A stretch of 64,000 nt of DNA from Candidatus Zixiibacteriota bacterium (GCA_029860345.1 JAOUBJ010000010.1:113239-177238), one strand, 5' to 3'; shown: positions 17,377 through 26,336, numbered from the stretch's first letter. Notes: generated from the letters alone by a model not told the origin. Made by a program: numbers and translations.

Positions 17377-18972
17377 ATGATCGACAAATGGATACGACAA
17401 ACCAGCGGCATAGTGCTGCTACTTATCGGGTTGACCTCAGCGATCGCATTTGACCGGATCGCCCGGTGGTTCTTTTTCATCAGTCCGGATGGCGACATCG
17501 GAGATGCAACCATGCTGGAGTTGCGCGTGGTGCTGGCTTCGTTGGGCGTGATCGGATTCTATCTGTTCTTCAGGGGGGGCGTGCACCGATTCTTTCGCTG
17601 GTTACACCACCATATCAACACATCGTCGACCGCCGACTTTCTCACTATCGTCTTGTCAGCCGGATTGATCCTGCGGGTTCTGGTTATCCTGTGCATGGAG
17701 ATACCTCTCTACATCGATTACCAGGGCTACGACGAGCTCGCCTGGACCTGGGTGCAACAGGGCGGCTATTACAACGGTGAGCATCTCACCGGCTACTATC
17801 CGGTGGGCTATCCGTTTTTCTTGTCGCGACTGTACTACCTGTTCGGACATGCCCCCCTGGCTGGTGTCCTCGCGAATATCTTTCTGAGTCTGTGCATCGG
17901 GTGGCTGAGCTACCGAATCGCCGGACGCATCTTCGGCGAAAAAACCGGACGCTGGTGTCTGCTTATAATGATGTTCTTCCCCAGTCAGATTCTGTTCGTC
18001 AATCTGTTGGCCTCGGAGATGTTGTTCACACCGCTGTTCTTGTTGTCACTCCTGATGTTCATCCCTGCCGATGCACGTGGAATTCAAGGTTGGTTCAAGG
18101 GTGGCGTCATGCGACCCCACGTGACGCCTGCTCTGCAATCCGAAGGCCGTCAGGCGAGTCGTCTGACAGCACCTTTACCACAACGCCGTCTGACTCGCAG
18201 CATGGGAGATTATCTCCTGCCGATTGCGGGCGGAGTATTGTTGGGTCTGGCCACGCTGACCCGTGCGCTCACCCAGGTCTACTGGCTGGTCCTGTTGCCG
18301 TTGTTCTTCCTGCAATCGGGCAGCCTTAAGAAAGCGGCGACCCAGACCGTTCTTGTGCTGGCCGCATTGGCCCTGGTAGTAACGCCGTGGATCGTCCGCA
18401 ACCATCAGGCCGTGGGCCGCGCCCGAGTAAGCACCAACGGCGGTATCAACTTTATGATAGGTAACAATCCGGGCAGCGGTATGGGTTGGATCGAGGTGGA
18501 CTCGGTCGAATTCAACACCCACGATGCCACCCGCGAGGCGTATATCGACAGTGTCGGCTGGCGTCGGGGATGGGCCTTCATCCGGCAGGACCCGGTGGCT
18601 TTCCTCAAACGTGGTCTCCTCAAGATTGGCTACTTTTTCGCCGGTGATCTGACCGCAATTCATTATCAAATGAAACAGGCGGCCGAAAACTCACGGGTTG
18701 ACTGGTCCGTGCTGGTGGCCATGTACAGCCAGGGCTACTATATAATGGTGTTGCTTTTTGGCGGCTTCGGGTTGGTGGTTTATGCTCGAAGCAGTGGTCG
18801 CCGGCCGGGGGGATATCTGTTGTGGGTGACGATTCTGTTTTGGACAGCGGTTCATTTTGTCTTCTTCGGCCATGCCCGGTTTCACTTTCCGATCATGCCA
18901 ATGATCGTCACTTTTGCCGCCCTCTACATAGTAGATGCTGTGGAGGAGACGGAACCGCCCATCCACGAATAA
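17377..18972 (+). CDS. Polytopic glycosyltransferase (GT39/PMT-like) with in-frame repeat insertion
   Basis: This is a 531-residue integral membrane protein with about ten or more hydrophobic helices. DYQGYDELAWTWVQQGGYY in the first periplasmic loop carries the acidic D-E pair expected of GT-C lipid-phosphate-sugar transferases (GT39/ArnT/PMT superfamily). TGYYPVGYPFFLSRLYYLFG and PFLS-like motifs agree. ATG 17377 is chosen because upstream codons translate repeat DNA; no strong Shine-Dalgarno sequence is visible. Residues of about 233-266 (GVMRPHVTP...ASRLTAP) lie in a loop between helices and are encoded by an interspersed repeat (18072-18173) that is intergenic elsewhere. The next gene is a nucleotide-sugar epimerase, suggesting cell-surface glycan or protein glycosylation. 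Confidence 0.82.
   Translation: MIDKWIRQTSGIVLLLIGLTSAIAFDRIARWFFFISPDGDIGDATMLELRVVLASLGVIGFYLFFRGGVHRFFRWLHHHINTSSTADFLTIVLSAGLILRVLVILCMEIPLYIDYQGYDELAWTWVQQGGYYNGEHLTGYYPVGYPFFLSRLYYLFGHAPLAGVLANIFLSLCIGWLSYRIAGRIFGEKTGRWCLLIMMFFPSQILFVNLLASEMLFTPLFLLSLLMFIPADARGIQGWFKGGVMRPHVTPALQSEGRQASRLTAPLPQRRLTRSMGDYLLPIAGGVLLGLATLTRALTQVYWLVLLPLFFLQSGSLKKAATQTVLVLAALALVVTPWIVRNHQAVGRARVSTNGGINFMIGNNPGSGMGWIEVDSVEFNTHDATREAYIDSVGWRRGWAFIRQDPVAFLKRGLLKIGYFFAGDLTAIHYQMKQAAENSRVDWSVLVAMYSQGYYIMVLLFGGFGLVVYARSSGRRPGGYLLWVTILFWTAVHFVFFGHARFHFPIMPMIVTFAALYIVDAVEETEPPIHE
18072..18173 (-). repeat. Interspersed repeat inserted in frame within the glycosyltransferase gene
   Basis: The reverse complement aligns to the intergenic sequence at 44438-44527. 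GGTGCTGTCAG-CGA-TCGCCTGAC (23 of 26 positions at 18173-18148), then CAGGCGTC...GGGGTCGC...ACGCCAC, and GGAATTCAA are shared with a few indels. The length of 102 nt (34 codons) keeps the frame open. Compare the transglutaminase gene, where a copy starts at the stop codon. Confidence 0.75.
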
Positions 18973-19053
18973 CCCTGTTTTGCTTGAGTTTCCATTTGAA
19001 ACTGTCGATAATGGGGTAGATGCAGCACTTAACGTGAGAGGCAACGCCCACTG

Positions 19054-20001
19054 ATGAACTATCTGATTACCGGTGGAGCCGGGTTTATCGGCTCCAACAT
19101 CGCCACCCGCCTGGTCGAGAACGGAGACCGGGTGCGTGTATTGGACAATTTCTCATCCGGCCGTCGTGAAAACCTCGCGGCTCTGGGTGATAAGGTCGAG
19201 CTGATCGACGGCGACATTCGTGATTACTGGACAGCTGTCCAGGCGGTCGACGGCATGGACTACGTCTTACACCAGGCCGCCCTGCCCTCGGTGCCGCGCT
19301 CGATTGCCAACCCGCTGACATCTCATGCCGTCAACATCGACGGTACACTGCACGTACTTGAAGCAGCCCGTCGGGCCGGTGTAAAAAAACTGGTCATGGC
19401 GTCGTCATCGTCGATCTACGGCGAATCGGAAGAGCTGCCCAAACATGAAGGCATGGAGCCGAGCCCGCTCTCACCGTATGCCATCACCAAACTGACTTGC
19501 GAACATTATCTGCGCGTCTACTGGGAGCTGTATCAATTTCCCACGGTGTCACTGAGATACTTCAACATTTTCGGACCACGGCAGGATCCGGGTGGTGATT
19601 ATGCCGCCGTCATCCCGAAGTGGATAATCGCCCTGTTGAACGGCCAGCAGCCGGTGGTGTTCGGTGATGGGGAGCAGTCACGCGACTTCACCTACATAGA
19701 CAACTGTGTGCAGGCCAATATCCTGGCTGCCACCAATGAATCGATAGTGGGCGATCAGTTTAACGTCGCCTGTGGCGGGCAGTTTACGCTTAATCAATTG
19801 CTGGACAAACTCCGCGAGATCATCGGGGTGGACATCCAGGCACATTATACACCGCCCCGACAGGGTGACATTTTGCACTCATACGCGGCCATCGACAAGC
19901 TCGAACAGTTCGGCTACAAGTCGGAAGTGGGCTTTGATGAAGGCTTGCACCGCACTGTCGAGTTCTTCCGTTCGCAGGTATCTGAGAAAGTCTCGGTGTA
20001 G
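19054..20001 (+). CDS. NAD-dependent nucleotide-sugar epimerase/dehydratase (extended SDR)
   Basis: This is a 315-residue cytosolic Rossmann enzyme. The NAD-binding glycine motif TGGAGFIGSN spans residues 6-15, and Tyr142 and Lys146 in SPYAITK are the SDR catalytic pair. RYFNIFGPRQDPGGDYAAVIPKW and VFGDGEQSRDFTYIDN are typical of UDP-glucose 4-epimerase/UDP-GlcNAc 4-epimerase (GalE/WbpP) proteins, with DGEQSRDF being the sugar-nucleotide pocket. The exact sugar is not determined. It lies 81 nt after the membrane glycosyltransferase gene, so the two may supply and use the same sugar. Confidence 0.92.
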   Translation: MNYLITGGAGFIGSNIATRLVENGDRVRVLDNFSSGRRENLAALGDKVELIDGDIRDYWTAVQAVDGMDYVLHQAALPSVPRSIANPLTSHAVNIDGTLHVLEAARRAGVKKLVMASSSSIYGESEELPKHEGMEPSPLSPYAITKLTCEHYLRVYWELYQFPTVSLRYFNIFGPRQDPGGDYAAVIPKWIIALLNGQQPVVFGDGEQSRDFTYIDNCVQANILAATNESIVGDQFNVACGGQFTLNQLLDKLREIIGVDIQAHYTPPRQGDILHSYAAIDKLEQFGYKSEVGFDEGLHRTVEFFRSQVSEKVSV

Positions 20002-20746
20002 ATTCATTGGGTGGTGAATTACTTTCACGCTTCCTGCACACCCCCTCGTCATTCCCGCACCTCTCTTGTCATTCCCGCGAAGGCGGGAAGGGGAATCCAT
20101 CTTTGCTTGTTCAGTGCCTGGCAGATGTCCACATCTGCCGCCAAGTGGCGTCGCTGCGGCAAGTCAATAACACACCCCTAAATCCTCTCTCAAGAGGGGA
20201 CTTTGAAGAGGATATCGCCGTAGGTTTGTTTCGTCGCCATAAGCAGAACCGAGGCGTTTCCTTTCCTCGGTACCCCACCCAGAGGCTTTGCGCCGGGTGG
20301 GCTCACGCATAGCAGATTGTGGGGCGGCCAACCGTTCACGTTGGGTGGAAAAAGCACCGCCTGTCGTCATTGCGAGGGAGTGACGCGCCACGCGGTACGG
20401 CCGCGGCAATCTCATATTGTCGCGAAGCGAGATTGCCGCGTCGGTCACTGTGTTCCCTCCTCGCAATGACTAACCACCCTATCATACCGAGCGCAGTCGA
20501 GGTATGAGCCAAGTCGAAGCATGAAGAACTCCGCCGGGTCCACGCCGCGGCGTGCAGGCGAAGACGGACCCGCCTTACGAATTCCTGTTGGCGGGTTCGA
20601 GGACGGACCCGCCCTACTAATCCCTCTACTCCAGCGGGAGGGTGGAGTGAAGAATCACGCGGCCATAAATGGCTTTCAAGGCGCGTGATGACGAAACCAC
20701 AGGGGTTTCGACCTACGGTTACTCAGACAGTTAACCAAGCATTCCA
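20002..20746. repeat. 745-nt intergenic cluster of at least six repeat families
   Basis: Seen in order: dRS3-like CATTCCCGCGAAGGCGGGAA (about 20048-20101); the perfect palindrome GGCAGATGT-CC-ACATCTGCC (20120-20139); a CCCACCC-AGAGGCTTTGCG-GGGTGGG hairpin (about 20272-20300); a long GCGGCAATCTC/GAGATTGCCGC repeat (about 20360-20470); a 24-nt covarying hairpin (20483-20506, arms CATACC/GGTATG); and a GGGTCCACGCC-type repeat (about 20533-20573), copied essentially identically at 21312-21353. No gene is present. Confidence 0.75.
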
Positions 20747-21094
20747 TCAGACTATTGCCAGTCCCAAGTAGTAAATGTCCATGTCGCTAATCTTCGGCAG
20801 CACGTTCGCATCCTTATCTCTGATTGCCAGTCCCAAATAGTACCAGTCCATCTTATCAATCTTAGTGAGCACGTCCCAGTCACCTCCAACTATTGCTAAT
20901 CCCAAGTAATACAGATCCATGCCGTCGATTTTACGGAGCACATCGTTGTCGTTGTCGAGGTACGCCAAGGCCAGATAATAGACATCCATGTTATCGATTT
21001 TGAGTGCCACGTCGCGGTCTCGGTCTAGCATCACAAAACCTAAATAGTACAAATCCATATTGTCGATTTTCTGGAGACTGCTTCGATCACCCAT
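20747..21094 (-). CDS. Protein made almost entirely of 23-residue tandem repeats
   Basis: This 115-residue protein has GGGAGT 6 nt before its ATG. It consists of five consecutive units with the consensus VL-x-KID-x-MD-x-YYLGLA-x4-D-x-D: residues 1-28 (with N-terminal cap), 29-51, 52-74, 75-97 and a truncated last unit 98-115. KID/KIS, MD and YYL(G/A) are invariant or nearly so, while intervening positions vary. The DNA has a matching 69-nt period but has diverged, so the repeat is selected at protein level. There is no signal peptide, membrane helix or Cys. I do not recognise the family. Short helical repeats forming a solenoid, perhaps a binding scaffold, are plausible. It is flanked by repeat-rich gaps and has no operon partner. 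Confidence 0.75.
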   Translation of the reverse strand: MGDRSSLQKIDNMDLYYLGFVMLDRDRDVALKIDNMDVYYLALAYLDNDNDVLRKIDGMDLYYLGLAIVGGDWDVLTKIDKMDWYYLGLAIRDKDANVLPKISDMDIYYLGLAIV

Positions 21095-21700
21095 GGTCCA
21101 CTCCCTTTCGCCGGAATTTCTTGTATCCTACCTGTGCGAGGTATGCAAGCAGGCTTTATCTGTAGAACAAGATAGTAAACAAGGCTCGTTTAGAGCAACA
21201 TTCATGTTGGCGTCCGCCGCCCGCATAAACTGGGGCAGAGGAGGACGGCCACAAGTAGCTTCCACTCGCCGCGCACTTAACAAAGGCGCGAAGCGCCAAA
21301 AAGCGATTTATCGCCGGGTCCACGCCGCGGCGTGCAGGCGAAGACGGACCCGCCTTACTAATACTCTGTCAAGCCTTGAGACCCACCTGCCGCAAGGCTC
21401 TAGGTGGGGTACCGAAGACCTGGATTCCGGCCTTCGCCGGAATGACAGAAAGTGGGCCGTCCCCCAAGAACCTGGATACTGGCTTTCCCCAGTATGACGA
21501 GACTCCGTAAGCCCTCTCCGAAAAACTATCTTAACATGGGTTTCTGACTTGACTTTTATATAAAGTGGAGTATGTTGACCCACTAAATATATGAAACAAT
21601 CGTCGGTTCCGGGAAATAGCAGGACCACCCGGCGGTCCAGCCGGGCTGGTTCATATTCGAAAGAACACTCGGGCCATGGCGGTTTTTTGGAGGTCATGTC
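21095..21700. repeat. Intergenic repeats and AT-rich promoter region
   Basis: This 606-nt gap between divergent genes holds a GGGTCCACGCC...GGACCC repeat (21312-21353), a CCCACC...GGTGGGG hairpin (about 21382-21411) and a dRS3-like hairpin TTCCGG-CCTTCG-CCGGAA (21421-21446). The AT-rich stretch that follows has TTGACT (21549-21554), 16 nt and TATGTT (21571-21576), a candidate promoter for the GT87-like gene. No gene is accepted. Confidence 0.55.
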
Positions 21701-23392
21701 ATGAAAGTCGGATTCGAACGTTGTATCGCTGCGTATAGTATCACCACCACGCTGGCCATTCCGCTGGCTCATGCCATGGCAACGCTGCTAAGAAAAGCGT
21801 TTGATGCCGACGCGATTACCGCCGTTTACGACATAGTGCTGGCGGTGGCGCTTGTAATGCTGGTTTCGGCGTTTCTGAGTCGACAGTGGCCGCGCGGACT
21901 TTCGGCCTATCTCAGTTCCCTGGTGGTATCGTTGGCCACCGTGATAATCTTGGCGCTGGTGGACCGTTCGCTCCTACTGCCGCTTTTGGCCGTGCCGCTC
22001 GTTTGTCCAGTTGGCGTACTGCTGAGCAACATGATTGCCCGTCGCTTGCCGGTCTGGATGGATGGATCATTGCACCGTTTCCCGGTGCGAACAATGCTGC
22101 TGGTAGTCTTGGCTCTCCTGATGGTTGTCCAGACCGCTCGTCTATCAAGCTGGGTAAGTGATCCGTCGCAGGACTGGTGGATTAGTACCAAGAACCCGCT
22201 CTTCGCCCAACACATGTGCATGGTTGCATATATCTACGCCGCTGATCTCAACCGTCAGGGTGTGGACAATGTTTATGACCAAAGCTACTACCCCGGACTC
22301 AACCCGGACGCCGATATCCGCACAACTATTAATAACCTACACCCCGAGGATCCATATCAGTATCCCCCTCAGTTTTTGGTGCTGCCCCGTTTGGCTATTG
22401 CATTGACTAACGATTTTGATCTGATTAAAACGTTCTGGCTGGCCTTACAGGCTTTGTTCTTTGGCTTCATCGCCTGGACGGTGGCCAGGTTTATCGGCGG
22501 GCAGGTCGGGTTGATGGCAGCATTGTTGATCCCTCTGCTGTGGATATCGTTTCCGGTACTGGCCAACCTTCAGTATGGACAGTTTCACCTGATGTCGGTC
22601 TTTTTGGCCGTGGCCGGTATGATGTGGTTTGCCCGTCGGCGGTATTTTCTTGGTGGCGCTTCATTGGCCTTCGCCATGTTGTCCAAAGCGGCTCCGGGAA
22701 TTCTGCTGATCTACTTGTTGGCAAAACGCCGCTGGAAAGAAGCAGGTTGGACTTTGGGCTTCTGTGTAGCATTCTCTCTGCTTGCTCTGATGGTGGTTGG
22801 CACGGAACCGTTTGTTGCCTTCTTCACCTACCAGATTCCCGCGATTCAAAACGGCAGCGCCTTTGCGTTCGCAGAGATCTGGCCGGAATTCCGTGACTTG
22901 CTCATAGCGGGCAACCAATCACCCTTCGCTTTCGTTTTCAAGCTCGGTGTGCTGGGTCTGCCGGGTATGTCTATCTCGCTGGCCAACACGGTGCATCTGG
23001 TTTACACGGTTTTGGTGTTTGTCGTTGCTCTCCTGGCTGCACGTGTCAACGGCAATCGACATCGGCAATTGTTGGTGTGGCTGGCTTTGTTGAATCTGGC
23101 CGCCTTGGTCAGTAAAGGAGCCTGGGGTGATTACATTCCGATAGGTACTATCTGGCTGTTGACTTTTATGGTCAGCGATATGATGGCAACTCACAAACGT
23201 AAGTTGCTCCTGGCCGTTGTCTCTGTTTTCATGTTTCTGTCTTTGGGCGTTCTCCCTTTGCCCGGATTGGGCGACCCGGCGATATTCACCAGCCTGGCCG
23301 CGGTGGGGATGATTATCACCATCGCTTTCAACGCCTGGGTGCTGTTCGGGCGTACGCCTGAGGTCCGGACGGTGTCCGGCGAGTCCCCGTAG
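21701..23392 (+). CDS. Polytopic membrane glycosyltransferase, GT87/DUF2029-like
   Basis: This is a 563-residue integral membrane protein with roughly a dozen hydrophobic helices. GGAGG lies 10 nt before the ATG; an ATG just upstream is closed at once by TGA. Recognisable GT87-type features are the extracytoplasmic loop DLNRQGVDNVYDQSYYPGL, with the aspartate expected near the catalytic site, the PYQYPPQFLVLPRLAIAL segment typical of the family (the Y-PP-x-L motif), and FARRRYFLGGASLAFAMLSKAAPGILLIYLL. The family transfers mannose or arabinose from polyprenyl phosphates in actinobacteria; the substrate here is unknown. It probably contributes to envelope glycans like the GT39-type protein upstream. 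Confidence 0.8.
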   Translation: MKVGFERCIAAYSITTTLAIPLAHAMATLLRKAFDADAITAVYDIVLAVALVMLVSAFLSRQWPRGLSAYLSSLVVSLATVIILALVDRSLLLPLLAVPLVCPVGVLLSNMIARRLPVWMDGSLHRFPVRTMLLVVLALLMVVQTARLSSWVSDPSQDWWISTKNPLFAQHMCMVAYIYAADLNRQGVDNVYDQSYYPGLNPDADIRTTINNLHPEDPYQYPPQFLVLPRLAIALTNDFDLIKTFWLALQALFFGFIAWTVARFIGGQVGLMAALLIPLLWISFPVLANLQYGQFHLMSVFLAVAGMMWFARRRYFLGGASLAFAMLSKAAPGILLIYLLAKRRWKEAGWTLGFCVAFSLLALMVVGTEPFVAFFTYQIPAIQNGSAFAFAEIWPEFRDLLIAGNQSPFAFVFKLGVLGLPGMSISLANTVHLVYTVLVFVVALLAARVNGNRHRQLLVWLALLNLAALVSKGAWGDYIPIGTIWLLTFMVSDMMATHKRKLLLAVVSVFMFLSLGVLPLPGLGDPAIFTSLAAVGMIITIAFNAWVLFGRTPEVRTVSGESP

Positions 23393-23523
23393 GGCGAAGA
23401 CGGACCCGTTTTGATATGATAGGAGACCTCTCTTTACAATCAACATCCGCAAACATGAAACCTTCTGCTGACTAGGCGGCGATTTATTCCAACTCCAAGA
23501 AAAGAGAGACCTGGCCCACAAGA

Positions 23524-23910
23524 CTACTTCTTCTCAAAGAGTGCGGCCACCGCGCCAGACGGGTCTTTGATGATACAGTAGCGGCTGTCGGAAGTCAGTT
23601 CAGTCGCGTCGCGTATAACCTCACCGCCAAGTTTCTTGCACGACGCGATACTTGCGTCCAGGTCGGCCACCGTGATATAGATCAACCATTGGGCAGGCAG
23701 ACCGGCGTTGGTGCCGCGCGCATGACAGATGCCGGCCACCGGCAGCTCCCTTCCCGGCTCAATCATCACAAAGTCATTGTACCCGCCCATATCGACCGAA
23801 TCGGTTGTCCACCCGACCACGTTCTTGTAGAAATCACGCACCTCTCCAGCTTTCTTCACAGTCAGGTCCATCCAGCCGACAGACCCGGGTTCCAGTTGTT
23901 CCTCAGTCAT
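23524..23910 (-). CDS. VOC (glyoxalase/bleomycin resistance fold) family protein
   Basis: This 128-residue cytosolic protein has a strong GAGGAG ribosome-binding site 5 nt before its ATG. It has two beta-alpha-beta-beta-beta units: VGWMDLTVKKAGEVRDFYKNVVGW starts the first, and WLIYITVADLDASIASCKKLGGEV starts the second. SRYCIIKDPSGAVAALFEK is the usual C-terminal strand, with PSGA before the final metal-ligand position. The short length is typical of one-domain VOC proteins that dimerise. Activity (isomerase, dioxygenase or binding) is not predictable. It stands alone between convergent and divergent neighbours. Confidence 0.9.
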   Translation of the reverse strand: MTEEQLEPGSVGWMDLTVKKAGEVRDFYKNVVGWTTDSVDMGGYNDFVMIEPGRELPVAGICHARGTNAGLPAQWLIYITVADLDASIASCKKLGGEVIRDATELTSDSRYCIIKDPSGAVAALFEKK

Positions 23911-24194
23911 TTCTTCTCCTCTATTTCAAAAGAACCATGCTTGCACGTCCGGCTACATAGATTACTCTTTGGGCGGTCCGATGGGTAACTTTTTTTTATC
24001 AAGCCTGTCTAATTCAATGCGACCACCCGACGCAAAGCCTCTGCGTGGGGTGCCTGCTACCGACAGAGGCGGGTTCACGCAGCGGCGCGCAAAGGACAGT
24101 CCGACCTGTTTGCCGCCTTGCATCAGACCGACTCACTTGTTGACTTGGCGGGCAACGACTCGTACTCTGACGACGTAAGTATACCAGAGGAAAC

Positions 24195-24827
24195 ATGACA
24201 GACAGCAGTGCACCCACCAACCAACAAACAGCTACTCCCAGTTCGACAGACGCCAATTCGATGAACAAAAACTGGTTGGTCGCTCCGCTGGTCACATTGG
24301 CCATCGTCCTGGTTGGTGTGGTCCTGGTGGCTTTGTTCAGAACGGACATCAACGACTACGGCGTATCATTGCTGACGCGCTTTGGTCAGGATTGGGTTGA
24401 TGTCATTCTGTTTCTCGTAACGGCGGTTTCCTGCACACCTATAATGCTGCCGGTCTGGGGTTATGCGGTGGCCGGGGCCGCTCTGGGGTTGAGCGTGGTC
24501 AGGCTGGCCGCGGTGATGGCGCTCGGCTCGGCGCTGGGGTCATACACGACGTTTGCCATCGGGCGCTACATGGGGGACCGGTCTTGGGTGAAACGGCGTT
24601 TCCCCGATCTTCAAAAAAACCCCTGGACCTACGGCAAATCGAGACTGTATGTAACGATGATCTTATTCTTCGGCACCGCATCGCCGTTGCCGTGCGACGT
24701 AATCTACGCAGCCTGCGGCGCCAAGCGGTACCCGAGTCTTCCGTTTTTCATAACGATTGTTGCCGCTCGCTTCGTGCGCTACCTCTATATGGGTTACGGT
24801 TTTCTCTACGTGAGCGATTTCTTTTGA
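24195..24827 (+). CDS. VTT/SNARE-associated-domain (DedA/TVP38-like) membrane protein
   Basis: This 210-residue integral membrane protein has AGAGGAAAC before its ATG. A polar, Thr/Ser-rich N-terminus (about 24 residues) precedes a first helix (WLVAPLVTLAIVLVGVVLVALF). The VTT core follows: a re-entrant region FLVTAVSCTPIMLPVWGYAVAGAALG and a glycine-rich helix LGSALGSYTTFAIGRYMG, then FFGTASPLPCDVIYAACGAKRYP and a C-terminal helix. DedA/TVP38 proteins act as lipid scramblases or undecaprenyl-phosphate recyclers in some bacteria; which applies here is unknown. Confidence 0.85.
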   Translation: MTDSSAPTNQQTATPSSTDANSMNKNWLVAPLVTLAIVLVGVVLVALFRTDINDYGVSLLTRFGQDWVDVILFLVTAVSCTPIMLPVWGYAVAGAALGLSVVRLAAVMALGSALGSYTTFAIGRYMGDRSWVKRRFPDLQKNPWTYGKSRLYVTMILFFGTASPLPCDVIYAACGAKRYPSLPFFITIVAARFVRYLYMGYGFLYVSDFF

Positions 24828-24892
24828 GCCGCATAGGAGAAGGTTGAAACAGCGTCGCCAGAATCTGGTCTTGCTATCCGCCCCAAACAAGC

Positions 24893-25063
24893 AGGCTCTG
24901 TCATAGTGTGGTTTCGCAGGGTCCTGGTCTCGACGCAGTCGGGATTGTGACCCTGCGATTCTCGGCATGCTGTTGTGAGAGAGCAACCTCAGGAACCACC
25001 GGTTCACACGCTCGCCTTCGGCGAACGCAGGAACCGGAGGAACTTGCCATGGCGATACAGTCT
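24893..25063 (+). mobile_element. MITE-like element, 171 bp, degenerate ends
   Basis: It has the same length as the copy at 16941-17111 and lies in the opposite orientation. The ends are AGGCTCTGTC and GATACAGTCT, diverged from the perfect inverted repeat. The interior shares GCAGGGTCCTG...TTGTGACCCTGC and the TTCACACGCTCGCC-TTCGGCGAACGCAGGAACC segment. The flanks (24828-24892 and 25064-25116) hold no other feature. Confidence 0.65.
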
Positions 25064-25116
25064 GAAGGTTTGAGGCGGCCACCCACTTGACGAAACACCT
25101 GCGGATACTCCTGCAA

Positions 25117-25932
25117 CTATAGCCGTAACTTAAGCGAATGACCGAGCTCGCTCTTACCCCTCGGTTTTGTCTTCAATATGAACAGGACAAAGCCTATGTA
25201 TTCGCCGCCATCTGCTGAGATTGTTTCTGCATCACTTGGGAATCCCGAAAAGCCACCGCCGTTTTTGATCTGTTCCCATTCCAGCCAAAGTTTCCAACCG
25301 TCCGGAATGGTTTCGGCAACTTCAATATCGACGATACCGGGGCGAGAGAAATGGTTTGTCCACCAATCGAGCGTGTGAAGACAGAAACACTCCTTTGGGT
25401 CCCAAAAGACGCCGCCGGATGCCTGTTTTCTGGTAAGATGCTCGGGCGGTTTGTCGAACTCTTTCATCATTGCCGGCATGACCAGTCCCAATTGTCCACC
25501 GTCTCTCAGGAGTCGAGTGATATATCCCAGGTACAAATCATCAGTACCGTAATACTGGTAGGAATCGATGCTAATAATCGATTCAAAGTACTTTGCGGCG
25601 TAAGGAAGGTTGTGAGCTTCCGCCTGGATTGGAAATACTTTGTTATCCATTTTGGCGTCTGAAACTACAGACCAGATATCATCGACATTAATCCATAAAT
25701 CCGTTGCGCATACATTAACATCGTAGGTTTTAGCCAGGAATACGGAGGTCATTCCACGGCCGCATCCAAGGTCGAGCACACGCATGTTCTCTTTCAACCT
25801 CATTCGTTCGGCGAGGATTTCGGCCAGCCATATAGCATTAGGCCCCATTTCGTTGGCCAGCATCCACTCAGTCTCGAAGCTGCCGCTCTTGGGGCAAAGC
25901 TTTTTATGCAATAGGTCGTTCTTGCTGTTCAC
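25117..25932 (-). CDS. Class I SAM-dependent methyltransferase
   Basis: This is a 271-residue protein. The GTG start at 25932 follows AAAGAGGTGAAT, a good ribosome-binding site; codons further upstream translate repeat DNA (SQSRLRRDQDP) and are not part of the gene. Motif I is RVLDLGCGRGMTSVFLAK, followed by CATDLWI (acidic motif II), IQAEAHNLPYAAKYFESIISID (motif III/IV) and LLRDGGQLGLVMPAMM (motif V region). FDKPPEHLTRK and the long C-terminal half resemble cyclopropane-fatty-acid or small-molecule methyltransferases, but the substrate is not determinable. AT-rich codon use compared with its neighbours may indicate transfer. Confidence 0.87.
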   Translation of the reverse strand: MNSKNDLLHKKLCPKSGSFETEWMLANEMGPNAIWLAEILAERMRLKENMRVLDLGCGRGMTSVFLAKTYDVNVCATDLWINVDDIWSVVSDAKMDNKVFPIQAEAHNLPYAAKYFESIISIDSYQYYGTDDLYLGYITRLLRDGGQLGLVMPAMMKEFDKPPEHLTRKQASGGVFWDPKECFCLHTLDWWTNHFSRPGIVDIEVAETIPDGWKLWLEWEQIKNGGGFSGFPSDAETISADGGEYIGFVLFILKTKPRGKSELGHSLKLRL

Positions 25933-26307
25933 ATTCACCTCTTTGATAATGATTGCAACCCACGCTCCGGGGAGTGTTGATAAACCCTGATTACGTTGTG
26001 TCGGGTCCTGATCGCGCCGAAGGCGTGATTGTGACCCGATACCTAAATCCATATTGGACAGGGGCGGCGGGTCACACGGATTCGCTGGCGTCCGCCACGG
26101 CGGACAGGACCCACCGCAACAGTCCAGAGGGACTTTTTCAACTAGCCCTCGGCGCTCTGGACCACCCTGCTTTCATACCGGACTCGCATTCTATTCTCAA
26201 GCCCAGACCCTACGGTACAAGAAGTTGGGCAATAATGCAATAGGTCTAACTTCCTTCGTTGTTTCAGTATAGAGCGGTTTTGACTCCCATGCGAGGTTAA
26301 CCAGTCG
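25933..26307. repeat. Intergenic region with second MITE-like family
   Basis: The gap between divergent methyltransferase and signal peptidase genes is dominated by a MITE-like element at 25969-26148; the remainder (26149-26307) shows no recognisable gene. Confidence 0.5.
25969..26148 (+). mobile_element. MITE-like element, second family, about 180 bp
   Basis: It begins GGGGAGTGTTGATAAACCC and ends GACTTTTTCAACTAGCCC, imperfect inverted repeats. It aligns in reverse with 33077-33205, sharing CTGATTACGTTGTGTCGGGTCC, CGCGCC...GGCGT and TTGTGACCCGA. The inner palindrome resembles that of the 171-bp family, so the two may be related. About 50 extra nt lie near the right end here. Confidence 0.55.
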
Positions 26308-26336
26308 TTGCGGTATCTACAAGCCGGGCTTATATT
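26308..26336 (+). promoter_or_regulatory. Candidate promoter of lepB
   Basis: TTGCGG (26308-26313), 17 nt, TATATT (26331-26336). The predicted leader is only about 6 nt and lacks a Shine-Dalgarno sequence before ATG 26349. Confidence 0.45.
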
